Assembly (NCBI RefSeq): GCF_900114635.1
Contig: NZ_FOTQ01000012.1
Span: 20,201-84,200, forward strand
Source of the DNA: Shimia aestuarii
Lineage (GTDB): Bacteria; Pseudomonadota; Alphaproteobacteria; Rhodobacterales; Rhodobacteraceae
Direction: 5' to 3'
Length of the DNA stretch: 64,000 nt
How positions within the stretch are numbered: position 1 is the first letter of the stretch; each line of letters starts with the position of its first letter. Of this stretch, positions 35,803-44,773 are shown one piece after another. The notes under the pieces are model-generated. The model was not told the DNA's origin. It searched no databases and saw nothing but the letters and a program-made list of their open reading frames with translations. The translations under genes were made by a program, and so were the position numbers.

Positions 35803-38800
35803 ATGACCAAATCTGCCCATGATTTTCAAAGCTATGCCCTGTCGGATCGATATGACCGCGAAACGGGCCGGGTCTTTTTGACCGGAACACAGGCGCTTGT
35901 GCGGGTGATGTTTGACCAGGCGCGGCGGGACCGGGCGGCGGGGCTCAATACGGGCGGGTTCGTCTCGGGCTATCGCGGTTCGCCGCTGGGAGGGCTGGAT
36001 CTTGAGTTCTGGCGTGAGAAAAAGCGGGCGGAAGCGGAGCGGATTACTTTCATGCCGGCGGTGAACGAGGATCTCGGTGCGACGGCTGTTTTGGGGGCGC
36101 AGCAGGCAGTGCTGGACCCGGATTGTGAATATGATGGCCTGTTTTCGATGTGGTACGGCAAGGGGCCGGGGGTCGACCGGTCGGGCGATGCGCTCAAACA
36201 CGGGAACGCCTATGGGTCGTCGCCCAAGGGCGGCGTTCTGGTCGTGGCTGGGGATGACCATGGGTGTGTAAGCTCGTCGATGCCGCATCAGTCGGACGTA
36301 GCGTTCATGTCGTGGTTCATGCCGACGCTGAACCCGGCGAGCGTCGAGGAATACCTCGCCTTTGGGGAATACGGCTTTGCGCTGTCGCGGTTCTCGGGGA
36401 CATGGGTCGGGTTCAAGGCGATCTCGGAAACGGTGGAGTCGGGGCGGTCGGTGGAATTGCAACCCGACCGGCAGTTCGTGACGCCCGCGTTCGACATGCC
36501 GCCGGGGGGCTTGCACGTGCGCCCCAGCGACCTGCCCAGCCCGGAGATTGAAACCCGGATCGGGCACAAGCTTGAGGCGGTGGAAGCCTTTGTCGAGGCG
36601 AACCCGATTGACCGGCGCATCTATGATATCGAGGACGCGACCTATGGGTTTGTGACCACCGGTAAGGGCCATCTGGACCTGATGGAGGCGCTGCGCCTTC
36701 TTGGGCTTGATGAGGCCGCCTGTCGGCGGCTGGGGATCGACATCTACAAGGTGGGTATGGTCTGGCCGCTGGCGCGGCGCGATGCGCTGGCCTTTGTGAC
36801 CGGCAAGCGCGAGGTGCTGGTGGTCGAGGAAAAGCGCGGCATCATCGAGAGCCAGTTCAAGGAGTATTTCTATGACTGGCCCGGCGCGAAACCCGAGCGC
36901 ATGGTGGGCAAACATCGTGCGGTGGGCGATCCGTTGTTGCCGTGGACGGGCGAGTTGAGCCCGCTGATGCTGGTGCCGGTGGTTGCCGAGCGGTTGTCGC
37001 GGTTCTTCCCAGAAGAAGGTCTGGAAGAAAAGGCGCGGGCGCTGGTGGCGGAAAAGCCGCCCGTGCTGAACGTGCCGGGGGCGACGCGGACGCCCTATTT
37101 CTGTTCCGGCTGTCCGCATAATACGTCGACCAAGGTGCCCGAAGGCAGCCGCGCGATGAGCGGGATCGGCTGTCACGTGATGGCAAGCTGGATGGGGCGC
37201 AATACCGGCGGCTATGCCCAGATGGGGGGCGAGGGCGTGCCCGTGGCCGTGGCGCAGAAGTTCAACGGCGGGCGGCATGTGTTCCAGAATTTGGGCGAAG
37301 GGACGTGGTATCATTCGGGGTCCTTGGCGATCCGGCAGGCCGTCGCGGTGGGGGCGAATATCACCTACAAGGTGCTGTTCAATGACGCGGTGGCGATGAC
37401 CGGCGGGCAGCCCGTGGACGGCCCGGTTTCGGTGCAGGGCATTGCATGGAACGCGCGCGCCGAAGGGGTGACGCGGATTGCGCTGGTGAGCGACAATATC
37501 GGCAAGTTCAGCCACGGCGATTTCCCACCCGGCACCACGTTCCGCGATCGCAGCGCCTTGGACGCGGTGCAGCGGGAGCTGCGTGAGATCAAGGGCGTGA
37601 CGCTTTTGATCTATGAGCAGACCTGTGCCACGGAAAAGCGGCGGCGGCGCAAGCGGGGGACGATGGAAGACCCCGATACCTTTGCCTTTATCAACGAACT
37701 GGTCTGTGAAGGCTGTGGCGATTGCTCGGTTGAGAGCAACTGTCTGAGTGTGGAGCCTGTTGAGACCGAGTTTGGCCGTAAACGGAAAATCAACCTCTCC
37801 ACCTGTAACAAGGACTTCTCTTGTGTGAACGGGTTCTGTCCCAGCTTTGTGACCGTGACCGGGGCAAAGCGGCGCAAACGGGACGGCGCGGACATAGACC
37901 TGGCCGGGTTGATGGCCGGGTTGCCCTCACCTGCGGTGCCATCACTCGCGGAACCATTTGACTTGTTGGTCACAGGTGTGGGCGGCACCGGCGTTGTGAC
38001 CGTGGGCGCGCTGATCACCATGGCGGCGCATCTGGAAGGGTCGGGGGCAAGTGTGCTCGACTTTACCGGCTTTGCGCAGAAGTTCGGCACGGTGCTGAGC
38101 TATATCCGGCTGGGGGCCAGCCCGAACGCGCTCTATCAGGTGCGCACCGAGGCGGGCGCGGCGGATGCGGTGATTGGCTGTGACGTGGTTGTGTCCTCGG
38201 CGCCCAAGGCGAGCGTGCATTACCGGAAAGGGTCGCGGGTGGTGCTCAATACGGCGGCGATGCCGACCGGGGACCTGGTGCTGAACCGGGACGCGGATTT
38301 GAAGATCGGGCTGCGTGAGCGGGTCATTCGAGATGCGGTTGGCGCCGAAAACCTGTCGGCACTGGATGCCAATGCGCTGGCGGAACGGTTGATGGGGGAT
38401 TCGGTTTTTGCCAATGTCATGATGCTGGGCTTTGCGTGGCAGAAGGGGCTGGTGCCGGTCAGTGAGGGCGCGTTGAAACAGGCGATCCTTCTGAATGGCG
38501 TGGCCGTGGAAAAGAATGCGCGGGCCTTTGATCTGGGGCGGGTGCTGGCGCATGATGCTTCGGCTTTTGCCGTCGAGGAGAGCCCAAAGCCGCAGGAGCT
38601 TGATGAGGTGATTGCCCGGCGGGTGGCGTTCCTGAGCGAGTATCAGGATGCGGCTTATGGCGAGCGGTTCCGTCGCCAGATCGAAGCGGTGCGTGGCGTG
38701 TTGCCAGAGGCGCAGGCAATCGAGGCGGCAAAATCGCTGTTCCGCCTGATGGCTTACAAGGACGAATACGAGGTTGCGCGGCTGCATGTGGAGACCGGGT

Positions 38801-39210
38801 TTGACGACGTGTTGCGGCGCGAATTCGAGGGTGACTTCAAGGTGCATTACCACATGGCGCCGCCGATCCTGCCCTTGGGCAAGGATGGGCGCGGGCGGCC
38901 AAAGAAGATGCGGATGGGCCCGTGGATGCGCCCTGTGCTGAAGCGGCTGGCCAAGATGCGTGGACTGCGCGGCGGTGCGTTCGACCCGTTCCGCTTCAGC
39001 GCCGATCGCAAGCTCGACCGGGAATTGCTCGCTTGGTTCGAGGGCGTGCTTGCGCAGGTGGCCGCCGGTTATGACGCGGCACAGGAAGAGGCCGTGGCGT
39101 CCCTTGTGAAGGCGCCGCAGGAGATCCGGGGCTATGGGCCGGTGCGCGAAGCGGCGGCCAAGAAGGTGCGCGCAGAATGTGATGCGCATCTGGCGGCACT
39201 GCGGGGTTGA
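35803..39210 (+). CDS. Indolepyruvate ferredoxin oxidoreductase, fused alpha/beta form
   Basis: The 1135-residue product oxidatively decarboxylates arylpyruvates from aromatic amino acids to acyl-CoA. It is the fused form of aerobic proteobacteria. Residues about 1-330 are the pyrimidine-binding part (GGFVSGYRGSPLGGLD); the thiamine diphosphate-binding part contains GIGCHVMASWMGRNT and GEGTWYHSG. Cysteine motifs CEGCGDCSVESNC and CNKDFSCVNGFC bind iron-sulfur clusters, and the gamma domain starts near TGVGGTGVVTVGALI (about 725). The start at 35803 is set by AGGAG seven nt upstream; longer readings would run into the divergent lrp gene. Confidence 0.95.
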   Translation: MTKSAHDFQSYALSDRYDRETGRVFLTGTQALVRVMFDQARRDRAAGLNTGGFVSGYRGSPLGGLDLEFWREKKRAEAERITFMPAVNEDLGATAVLGAQQAVLDPDCEYDGLFSMWYGKGPGVDRSGDALKHGNAYGSSPKGGVLVVAGDDHGCVSSSMPHQSDVAFMSWFMPTLNPASVEEYLAFGEYGFALSRFSGTWVGFKAISETVESGRSVELQPDRQFVTPAFDMPPGGLHVRPSDLPSPEIETRIGHKLEAVEAFVEANPIDRRIYDIEDATYGFVTTGKGHLDLMEALRLLGLDEAACRRLGIDIYKVGMVWPLARRDALAFVTGKREVLVVEEKRGIIESQFKEYFYDWPGAKPERMVGKHRAVGDPLLPWTGELSPLMLVPVVAERLSRFFPEEGLEEKARALVAEKPPVLNVPGATRTPYFCSGCPHNTSTKVPEGSRAMSGIGCHVMASWMGRNTGGYAQMGGEGVPVAVAQKFNGGRHVFQNLGEGTWYHSGSLAIRQAVAVGANITYKVLFNDAVAMTGGQPVDGPVSVQGIAWNARAEGVTRIALVSDNIGKFSHGDFPPGTTFRDRSALDAVQRELREIKGVTLLIYEQTCATEKRRRRKRGTMEDPDTFAFINELVCEGCGDCSVESNCLSVEPVETEFGRKRKINLSTCNKDFSCVNGFCPSFVTVTGAKRRKRDGADIDLAGLMAGLPSPAVPSLAEPFDLLVTGVGGTGVVTVGALITMAAHLEGSGASVLDFTGFAQKFGTVLSYIRLGASPNALYQVRTEAGAADAVIGCDVVVSSAPKASVHYRKGSRVVLNTAAMPTGDLVLNRDADLKIGLRERVIRDAVGAENLSALDANALAERLMGDSVFANVMMLGFAWQKGLVPVSEGALKQAILLNGVAVEKNARAFDLGRVLAHDASAFAVEESPKPQELDEVIARRVAFLSEYQDAAYGERFRRQIEAVRGVLPEAQAIEAAKSLFRLMAYKDEYEVARLHVETGFDDVLRREFEGDFKVHYHMAPPILPLGKDGRGRPKKMRMGPWMRPVLKRLAKMRGLRGGAFDPFRFSADRKLDRELLAWFEGVLAQVAAGYDAAQEEAVASLVKAPQEIRGYGPVREAAAKKVRAECDAHLAALRG

Positions 39211-39260
39211 TCCGTTGATCCGGCGCGGGCAGTCTTGCCTTGAATGCGAGGAGATTGCCC

Positions 39261-39746
39261 ATGTCTGACATCGAGAAACGCTTGCAGGCGCTGGGCCTGG
39301 CTTTGCCCGCGGCGACCCGTCTGCCCGAGGGTCTGCATCTGCCGTTCAGCCTTGTGAATGTGCGCGGCAACCGGGTGCTGATCTCGGGGCATCCGAAATC
39401 GAATGCCGATGGCAGTATTGGCGGGCCGTTCGGACAGCTCGGCGCGGAGCTGACGACGCAGCAAGGCTATGACGCGGCGCGCGAGATCGCGCTTGCGGTG
39501 CTGGCGAATGTGAAGGCCGAGATCGGGGATTTATCGCGGATCACGGGCTGGACACGGGTCTTCGGGATGGTCAATTCCGCACCGGGGTTTTGTGAGCAGC
39601 ACCTTGTCATCAACGGGTTCAGCGATCTGATCCTTGAGGTGTTCGGCCCGGATGTGGGGCGCCATGCGCGGTCTGCCATCGGGACGGCGGGATTGCCGAT
39701 GAATTTCGCGATCGAGATCGAAGCGGAATTGGACATCGCGGACTAG
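39261..39746 (+). CDS. RidA/YjgF-family protein
   Basis: The 161-residue product belongs to the RidA (YjgF/UK114) family. It has the LPFSLVNVRGNRVLISGHP opening strand, a central QGYDAAREIALAVLANVKAEIGDLSRITGWTRVFGMVNSAPGF and the C-terminal GTAGLPMNFAIEIEAELD. It is longer than canonical RidA (about 130), and the catalytic arginine of the classical IxVR segment is absent near AGLPMN, so it belongs to a subgroup without proven imine deaminase activity. A GAGGAGA site precedes the start, 51 bp after the oxidoreductase gene, with which it is probably co-transcribed. Confidence 0.88.
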   Translation: MSDIEKRLQALGLALPAATRLPEGLHLPFSLVNVRGNRVLISGHPKSNADGSIGGPFGQLGAELTTQQGYDAAREIALAVLANVKAEIGDLSRITGWTRVFGMVNSAPGFCEQHLVINGFSDLILEVFGPDVGRHARSAIGTAGLPMNFAIEIEAELDIAD

Positions 39747-39763
39747 GGCCGGAAAAGACGAAA

Positions 39764-39785
39764 CCCGGATGCGTCGGCATCCGGG
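39764..39785. terminator. Bidirectional terminator between the RidA gene and tRNA-Met
   Basis: CCCGGATGC-GTCG-GCATCCGGG is a perfect 9-bp stem with a tetraloop. On the minus strand it is followed by TTTCGTCTTTT and serves the tRNA; on the plus strand only CTTCT follows. Confidence 0.75.
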
Positions 39786-39798
39786 CTTCTGGAATTCT

Positions 39799-39875
39799 TG
39801 GTGGCGGTGCAGGGACTTGAACCCCGGACACGCGGATTATGATTCCGCTGCTCTAACCAACTGAGCTACACCGCC
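39799..39875 (-). tRNA. tRNA-Met (CAT anticodon, elongator type)
   Basis: On the minus strand a 77-nt cloverleaf is readable: acceptor GGCGGTG/CACCGCC, D-arm GCTC...GAGC, anticodon stem GCGGA/TCCGC with loop ATCATAA (anticodon CAT), T-arm with GTTCAAG, and an encoded CCA end. The acceptor begins with a normal G-C pair, so it is not the initiator. The AATCATAAT context is that of elongator Met rather than the tRNA-Ile2 that also reads as CAT. Confidence 0.93.
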
Positions 39876-40040
39876 GTAAGTGGAGTGCGATTTAGGGGAG
39901 TCGGCGGGCCGGGTCAAGAGAGAAATCGCACCTTTCGGGCGGGTTTTGAACGGGTCTGGAAATTTCCCCTACCGGGCAGGGTCTGCTGCCGGAAACAGAA
40001 CGCAGGCGGTCTGCGAAACAGGCCACTTATCCACAGGCGC

Positions 40041-40058
40041 CGTCACGAAAGCTTCACC
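40041..40058 (+). promoter_or_regulatory. Candidate Pho box upstream of phnC
   Basis: CGTCACG-AAAG-CTTCACC consists of two heptamers with an 11-bp period and a 4-bp A-rich spacer, the geometry of a PhoB site (consensus CTGTCAT repeats). A further CTGTCAA follows at 40062-40068. The element is 14 of 18 identical to the one upstream of phnG (46773-46790), which is the main reason to believe it. It lies 57 bp before the first possible phnC start. Confidence 0.55.
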
Positions 40059-40096
40059 GGCCTGTCAATTTTCCTTTGAACGCGCCCTCTAAGCAG

Positions 40097-40115
40097 CCCC
40101 TCGAATGACGAGGGG
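40097..40115 (+). promoter_or_regulatory. Hairpin covering the phnC ribosome-binding site
   Basis: CCCCTCG (40097-40103), AATGA and CGAGGGG (40109-40115) form a perfect 7-bp stem. The right arm is the GAGGGG Shine-Dalgarno sequence itself. In the mRNA this would hide the site unless opened by a factor, coupling or temperature. Confidence 0.5.
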
Positions 40116-40121
40116 ATGACC

Positions 40122-40916
40122 GTGCTTACAATCAAGAAGCTCACCAAGGCCTTTGGGCCGAATGTCGCGGTGGACAAGGCCGACATCCAGATCGACCGTC
40201 CGGCGATGATCGGGATCATCGGGCGGTCCGGTGCGGGCAAGTCCACGCTTCTCAGGATGCTGAACCGGCTGAGCGATGCGACCAGCGGGCAGATGATCTT
40301 TGAGGGGCGCGACATTACCGGCCTGACGGGACACGACAAGCGCGCGTGGCAGAGTGAATGCGCGATGATCTTCCAGCAGTTCAACCTTGTGCCGCGCATG
40401 GATGTGGTGAGCAACGTGCTGCATGGCACGCTCAACAGGCGCTCGACCCTGACCACGATGTTCAACCTGTTTCCAACGGCGGATATTCACCGGGCTATCG
40501 ACATTCTTGACCGGCTCGGCATTGCCGAACACGGGCCGAAACGCGCCGAGGCGCTTTCGGGGGGACAACAGCAGCGCGTGGCGATTGCGCGCGCGTTGAT
40601 GCAGGACCCCAAGATCATCCTGGCGGATGAACCGATTGCCTCGCTTGACCCGATGAACGCCCAGGTGGTGATGCAGAGCCTGCGCCGCATTCACGAGGAA
40701 GACGGGCGCATGGTGATTGCCAACCTGCACACGCTGGACACGGCGCGCCGCTATTGCGACCGGGTGATCGGGATGCGCGACGGGCGGATCGTGTTCGATG
40801 GCACCCCCGAGCAGCTGACCACCGGCGTGGCGCGCGACATCTACGGCGCCGATGACAGTTTCAACGAAGCCTACACCTCGACCGAGATCCAGACGCTGAA
40901 CCGGGTCCCGGCCTGA
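40122..40916 (+). CDS. phnC: Phosphonate ABC transporter ATP-binding protein
   Basis: The product (264 residues from GTG 40122) powers phosphonate import. Walker A is [16 protein letters not shown]-loop [13 protein letters not shown], signature [16 protein letters not shown], Walker [13 protein letters not shown] and H-loop NLHTLD, the Leu-His form usual in PhnC. The GAGGGG site ends at 40115: it leaves no spacing for the ATG at 40116 but an ideal 6 nt for the in-frame GTG at 40122, which gives the family-like start [15 protein letters not shown] 40116 remains possible. It heads the phnCDE part of the locus. Confidence 0.93.
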   Translation: MLTIKKLTKAFGPNVAVDKADIQIDRPAMIGIIGRSGAGKSTLLRMLNRLSDATSGQMIFEGRDITGLTGHDKRAWQSECAMIFQQFNLVPRMDVVSNVLHGTLNRRSTLTTMFNLFPTADIHRAIDILDRLGIAEHGPKRAEALSGGQQQRVAIARALMQDPKIILADEPIASLDPMNAQVVMQSLRRIHEEDGRMVIANLHTLDTARRYCDRVIGMRDGRIVFDGTPEQLTTGVARDIYGADDSFNEAYTSTEIQTLNRVPA

Positions 40917-40979
40917 CATTTCCGACTTTCATCTGCCCTGTTCAGTGACGGCGGGGCTTTACACAACTGGAGAGACAAG

Positions 40980-41882
40980 ATGAAAAAGCTGATCGCTGCC
41001 GTTCTGGCAACCACCGCCCTGACCGCGCCGGCCATGGCAGAAGACATCAAGGAATTCCGCATCGGTATCCTTGGTGGTGAAAACGCCCAGGATCGTCTGA
41101 ATTCGAACGAATGCCTGCGTGCCAAGACCGCAGACCTGCTGGGCGTGGAAACCAAGCTGTTTGCCCCGGCCGACTACAATGGCGTGATTCAGGGACTGCT
41201 GGGCGGCACCATCGACATGGCGTGGCTGGGCGCGTCGGGCTATGCCAAGACCTTTCTGAGCGATCCCGAAGCGGTTGAGCCGATCCTCGTCAAGGTGAAC
41301 AACGACGGTGGCTATGGCTATTACTCGATCGGATTTGCCCGCAAGGACAGCGGCATCGACAGCCTTGAAGCGATGAAGGGCAAGGTGTTCGGTTTCGGCG
41401 ATCCGAACTCGACCTCGGGCTTTTTGATCCCGTCGATCGAAATCCCGCAGGCGACCGGCGCAACCATGACCTCGGGTGACTATTTCGGCGAAGTGAAGTT
41501 CACCGGTGGTCATGAGCAGACCATCGTGGCCGTCTATAATGGCGATATCGACGGTGGTGTGACCTGGGCCGATGGGCTTGGCGAGTGGGAAGACGGGTTC
41601 AACTCGGGCGCGCTGCGCAAGGCGGTTGACGCGGGTCTCGTGGACATGAACGAGCTGGTACAGATCTGGAAATCCAAGCCGATCCCGGAAGGCCCGGTGG
41701 TGCTGCGCAAGTCGCTGCCCGAAGACGTGAAGCTGAAGATGACCGGCCTGATGGCGTCGCTCAAGTCGATGGACGAGGAATGCGCCTATGGCGTTCTGCA
41801 GGGCGATGCGAAAGGCTTCATGCCGATTACCCACGAAGCCTATGAGGTGATCGTGGAAGCGCGCAAGCTCAAGTCCAACTGA
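40980..41882 (+). CDS. phnD: Phosphonate ABC transporter substrate-binding protein
   Basis: The 300-residue product has a signal peptide (MKKLIAAVLATTALTAPAMA) and the PhnD/SsuA-type fold. It shows FRIGILGGENAQDRL, NGVIQGLLGGTIDMAWLGASGYAK and GKVFGFGDPNSTSGFLIP, the SxxS-type loop that holds the phosphonate group. It binds phosphonates in the periplasm. GGAGAG at 40969-40974 precedes the start; the gap from phnC is 63 bp. Confidence 0.95.
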   Translation: MKKLIAAVLATTALTAPAMAEDIKEFRIGILGGENAQDRLNSNECLRAKTADLLGVETKLFAPADYNGVIQGLLGGTIDMAWLGASGYAKTFLSDPEAVEPILVKVNNDGGYGYYSIGFARKDSGIDSLEAMKGKVFGFGDPNSTSGFLIPSIEIPQATGATMTSGDYFGEVKFTGGHEQTIVAVYNGDIDGGVTWADGLGEWEDGFNSGALRKAVDAGLVDMNELVQIWKSKPIPEGPVVLRKSLPEDVKLKMTGLMASLKSMDEECAYGVLQGDAKGFMPITHEAYEVIVEARKLKSN

Positions 41883-41902
41883 TTATTTCGCACGGATGAT
41901 GG

Positions 41903-41928
41903 CAGGCTCCGCGGTTTCGCGGGGCCTG
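41903..41928 (+). promoter_or_regulatory. Hairpin between phnD and phnE
   Basis: CAGGCTCCGCG and CGCGGGGCCTG pair over 11 bp (one G-T wobble) around a GTTT loop, followed by TGTTTT. It lies 20 nt after phnD. It could protect the phnD message and stop part of the transcription before the permease genes. Confidence 0.55.
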
Positions 41929-41951
41929 TGTTTTGACGGAAAGGGGCCAGG

Positions 41952-42827
41952 ATGGCGGACCTGACAGGCGGTGTCGGCGCGTTGCGCGCGGATTACATGG
42001 CGCTGACGCGGCGCAAGCGGATGATGGACGGCATTATCCTGGCGATATTCGTGGCCCTGATGGTGTCGGGGTTCATGATTGCGGATGACCGCAATGCGGG
42101 TGGTTTCTGGAGCGGGTTGCACCGGTTGTTCGACTTTCCCAAGGAGGTTCTGGGCGAAGCGGTCGAGAAGGTCGACACGCTGCCCGCGCATTTCGTGAAG
42201 TTTTTCCCGTCGCTGGTCGAGACGATCAATATCGCGGGGGCATCGACCCTGATCGGGGCGCTGGCGGCGATGGTGCTGTCGCTGTTGTCGACGCGGGGCA
42301 TGGCGCGCTGGCCGCGCATGATCCCGGTGTTTCGGCGGATCATGGATATCATGCGGGCGGTGCCTGAGATCGTGATCGCGCTGGTGCTGATCTTCGTGAT
42401 GGGCGGCGGCCCGGTTCCGGCGATGATCGCGATTGCGTTTCACACGGCGGGGGCGCTGGGAAAGCTGTTTTCCGAGGTGAACGAGAACGCGTCTCTGAAA
42501 CCCGTTGAGGGGTTGCAGTCGGTTGGCGCGAACTGGTCGCAGCGGATGATTTTGGGTGTCATTCCGCAGGTCAGCCCGAACTACCTGAGTTATGCGCTCC
42601 TGCGGTTCGAGATCAACATTCGCGCCTCGGCCATCCTTGGCTTCGTGGGGGCGGGCGGCATTGGCTACGAGCTCAAGAACGCGATGAGTTGGGGCAAGGG
42701 GCAGTATGACGAGGCGGCGGCGATTTTCCTGCTGTTGTTCGCGACGATCATCGTGGTGGATCAGGTGTCGAGCCATTTCCGTGACCGCCTGACCCATGGC
42801 AAGACAGACAGGAAGGTGGCGGCATGA
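41952..42827 (+). CDS. phnE: Phosphonate ABC transporter permease
   Basis: The 291-residue inner-membrane protein has an N-terminal helix (MMDGIILAIFVALMVSGFMI), a PhnE-type periplasmic segment and further helices around the EAA loop SVGANWSQRMILGVIPQVSPNYLSYALLRFEINIRASAILGFVGAGGIGYEL. The RxSAILGFVGAGGIG motif is specific to PhnE. It overlaps the second permease gene by ATGA. It is one of two permeases here; a heterodimeric channel is likely. Confidence 0.94.
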   Translation: MADLTGGVGALRADYMALTRRKRMMDGIILAIFVALMVSGFMIADDRNAGGFWSGLHRLFDFPKEVLGEAVEKVDTLPAHFVKFFPSLVETINIAGASTLIGALAAMVLSLLSTRGMARWPRMIPVFRRIMDIMRAVPEIVIALVLIFVMGGGPVPAMIAIAFHTAGALGKLFSEVNENASLKPVEGLQSVGANWSQRMILGVIPQVSPNYLSYALLRFEINIRASAILGFVGAGGIGYELKNAMSWGKGQYDEAAAIFLLLFATIIVVDQVSSHFRDRLTHGKTDRKVAA

Positions 42828-44146
42828 GCGCGCTGGATGTTGATATGATCCCGGTCAAGATGCAGGCGGATGCGCTTTTCCGGCGCAAGCGGCTGGTGAG
42901 TTTCGGGTTGCCCGCGCTGGTGCTGGCCTATTTGACCTATATTTTCTTTGCCTTTGACATTCCGGGGCTGGCGCAGCGGTTCGAAGTGGACAATGCGCGG
43001 GCGCTGGTGGCGGACAGCTACAGCTACAAGACCCACGTGACGCGCGATAACCGGTCGGGCGAGGTGAGTGTGGCGATCGAGGGCGAGCGCAAGGGCACCT
43101 ACGAGGCAGGCACCGCGCCCGATTGGGTGGCGCTGGGGAACGAGACGCTGATTGACCTTGGTGAAGGGCATGTCGTGACCTTCGGGGCCGAGAATTTCAT
43201 GAGCTACATCGTGCCGGGTTATGGTGAAATCACCGCCCAGCCGAGCCGCGCCAAGGGGGTGGATGCGACCCTGCCCGAAGGGGATGTGCCGGAATGGATC
43301 AACGTGTCGCGGAACCGGATGACGGTCACAACCGAGGCCGGGCGGCTGACGGTGACGCGCAACCGGACGGAAGTGTTCCGCTATTTCGCGGGCTGGGAGT
43401 TGTTCTTTTTCACGCTGGACAGTCCCTATCACGGGTTGGGCTTTGGCGAGGTGATGGCGCGGGCGTTGGGCGGCGAGGCGGCGGACATCTGGCTCGATTT
43501 CTGGACCAACAAGATGTGGCGTCATTCCGACGTGGCCTGGGCGCTTTTTGAAACGATTCTGATGGCGTTCCTTGGCACGATGGGCGCGGCGATTGTCGCC
43601 CTGCCGCTGGCCTTTCTCGCGGCCAAGAATTTCTCGCCGCTGATGGCGGTGCGGCAGGTGATGCGGCGGTTCTTTGATTTCTTCCGCGGCGTGGATGCGC
43701 TGATCTGGACGATCGTGCTCGCGCGGGCCTTTGGGCCGGGGCCGCTGACCGGGGCGCTGGCGATCCTGATCACGGATACCGGATCTTTCGGCAAGATGTT
43801 CTCGGAAGCCTTGGAAAACGCCGACCAGAAGCAGATCGAGGGCATCCAGTCGACCGGGGCCAACCCGGTGCAGCGGTATCGCTTTGGGGTGATCCCGCAG
43901 GTGACGCCGGTGTTGTTGTCTCAGATTCTCTACTACCTTGAATCCAACACCCGCAGCGCGACCATTATCGGCGCGATCACCGGGGGCGGGATCGGGCTCT
44001 TGCTGACGCAGGCAATGATCACCCAGAAGGATTGGGAAGAGGTGGCCTATTACATCGTTCTGATTATCCTCATGGTGATGGCAATGGACTGGTTCTCGGG
44101 CTGGTTGCGGCGCAAACTGATCCAGGGGGATGAAGGGGGACGTTGA
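42824..44146 (+). CDS. phnE: Phosphonate ABC transporter permease, second and larger subunit
   Basis: The 440-residue product ends with a PhnE-type permease domain ([49 protein letters not shown]). Between helix 1 ([18 protein letters not shown], about 25-45) and helix 2 it carries roughly 170 extra residues of beta-rich, probably periplasmic sequence. Standard PhnE proteins are about 260-290 residues. This enlarged second subunit is usual in alphaproteobacterial phn loci. It overlaps phnE upstream by 4 bp and the hexapeptide gene by 1 bp. Confidence 0.93.
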   Translation: MSALDVDMIPVKMQADALFRRKRLVSFGLPALVLAYLTYIFFAFDIPGLAQRFEVDNARALVADSYSYKTHVTRDNRSGEVSVAIEGERKGTYEAGTAPDWVALGNETLIDLGEGHVVTFGAENFMSYIVPGYGEITAQPSRAKGVDATLPEGDVPEWINVSRNRMTVTTEAGRLTVTRNRTEVFRYFAGWELFFFTLDSPYHGLGFGEVMARALGGEAADIWLDFWTNKMWRHSDVAWALFETILMAFLGTMGAAIVALPLAFLAAKNFSPLMAVRQVMRRFFDFFRGVDALIWTIVLARAFGPGPLTGALAILITDTGSFGKMFSEALENADQKQIEGIQSTGANPVQRYRFGVIPQVTPVLLSQILYYLESNTRSATIIGAITGGGIGLLLTQAMITQKDWEEVAYYIVLIILMVMAMDWFSGWLRRKLIQGDEGGR

Positions 44147-44766
44147 TGCACAACCCGCTGAAGGCCGAGGGGCCGGTGATTGCCGAGGGCTGCCAGATCG
44201 TGGAAAGCGAGTTTGGCGCCTATACTTGGGTGAACTCGGGCGCCCGCATTCAGTCTTCCAGCCTTGGCGATTACTCCTATTGTGACCGGGATTGCGATAT
44301 CTCGAATGCGGAGATTGGCAAGTTTGCCAATATCGCCAGCCGGGTGCGGATCGGGGCGACGGATCATCCGCTGGACCGGGCGAGCCTGCATCATTTCATG
44401 TATCGCTCTGCCGATTACTGGCCGGATGCCGCGCATGACGATGCGTTTTTCGAGTATCGCAGGTCGCGCCGGGCCTATGTCGGGCATGACACGTGGATCG
44501 GGCACAATGCGCAGATCAAGCCCGAGGTGACGGTGGGGCATGGTGCGGTGGTTGCTGCCGGGGCGGTGGTGACACGGGACGTGCCCCCCTACATGATCGT
44601 GGCAGGGGTGCCGGCGAAACCGTTGCGGGCGCGTCAGCCCGAGGCGGTGGCGGACCGGCTGATGGCGCTGGCGTGGTGGGATTGGTCGCATGAGCGCCTG
44701 CGCGCTTCGCTGGACGATTTCCGGGCGTTGAGCGCGGGAGCGTTTCTCGAGAAATACGGCGGTTGA
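44146..44766 (+). CDS. Hexapeptide-repeat transferase of phosphonate operons
   Basis: The 206-residue product is a left-handed beta-helix acyltransferase-like protein. Imperfect hexapeptide repeats run through about 10-70 and 100-160 (for example [19 protein letters not shown] and [34 protein letters not shown]), and the motif [20 protein letters not shown] belongs to a family found almost only beside C-P lyase genes. It may acylate an aminoalkylphosphonate, as PhnO does with a different fold; the reaction is not established. The start at 44146 shares a base with the phnE2 stop (TGATG), and GGGGGA precedes it. It is convergent with the phnM paralogue, 7 bp away. Confidence 0.88.
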   Translation: MHNPLKAEGPVIAEGCQIVESEFGAYTWVNSGARIQSSSLGDYSYCDRDCDISNAEIGKFANIASRVRIGATDHPLDRASLHHFMYRSADYWPDAAHDDAFFEYRRSRRAYVGHDTWIGHNAQIKPEVTVGHGAVVAAGAVVTRDVPPYMIVAGVPAKPLRARQPEAVADRLMALAWWDWSHERLRASLDDFRALSAGAFLEKYGG

Positions 44767-44773
44767 AGCGCAG

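Noticed and set aside
39799..39875. tRNA-Ile2 (lysidine-modified CAT)
   Set aside because: The anticodon-loop context and acceptor fit elongator tRNA-Met; I saw no tRNA-Ile2 features.
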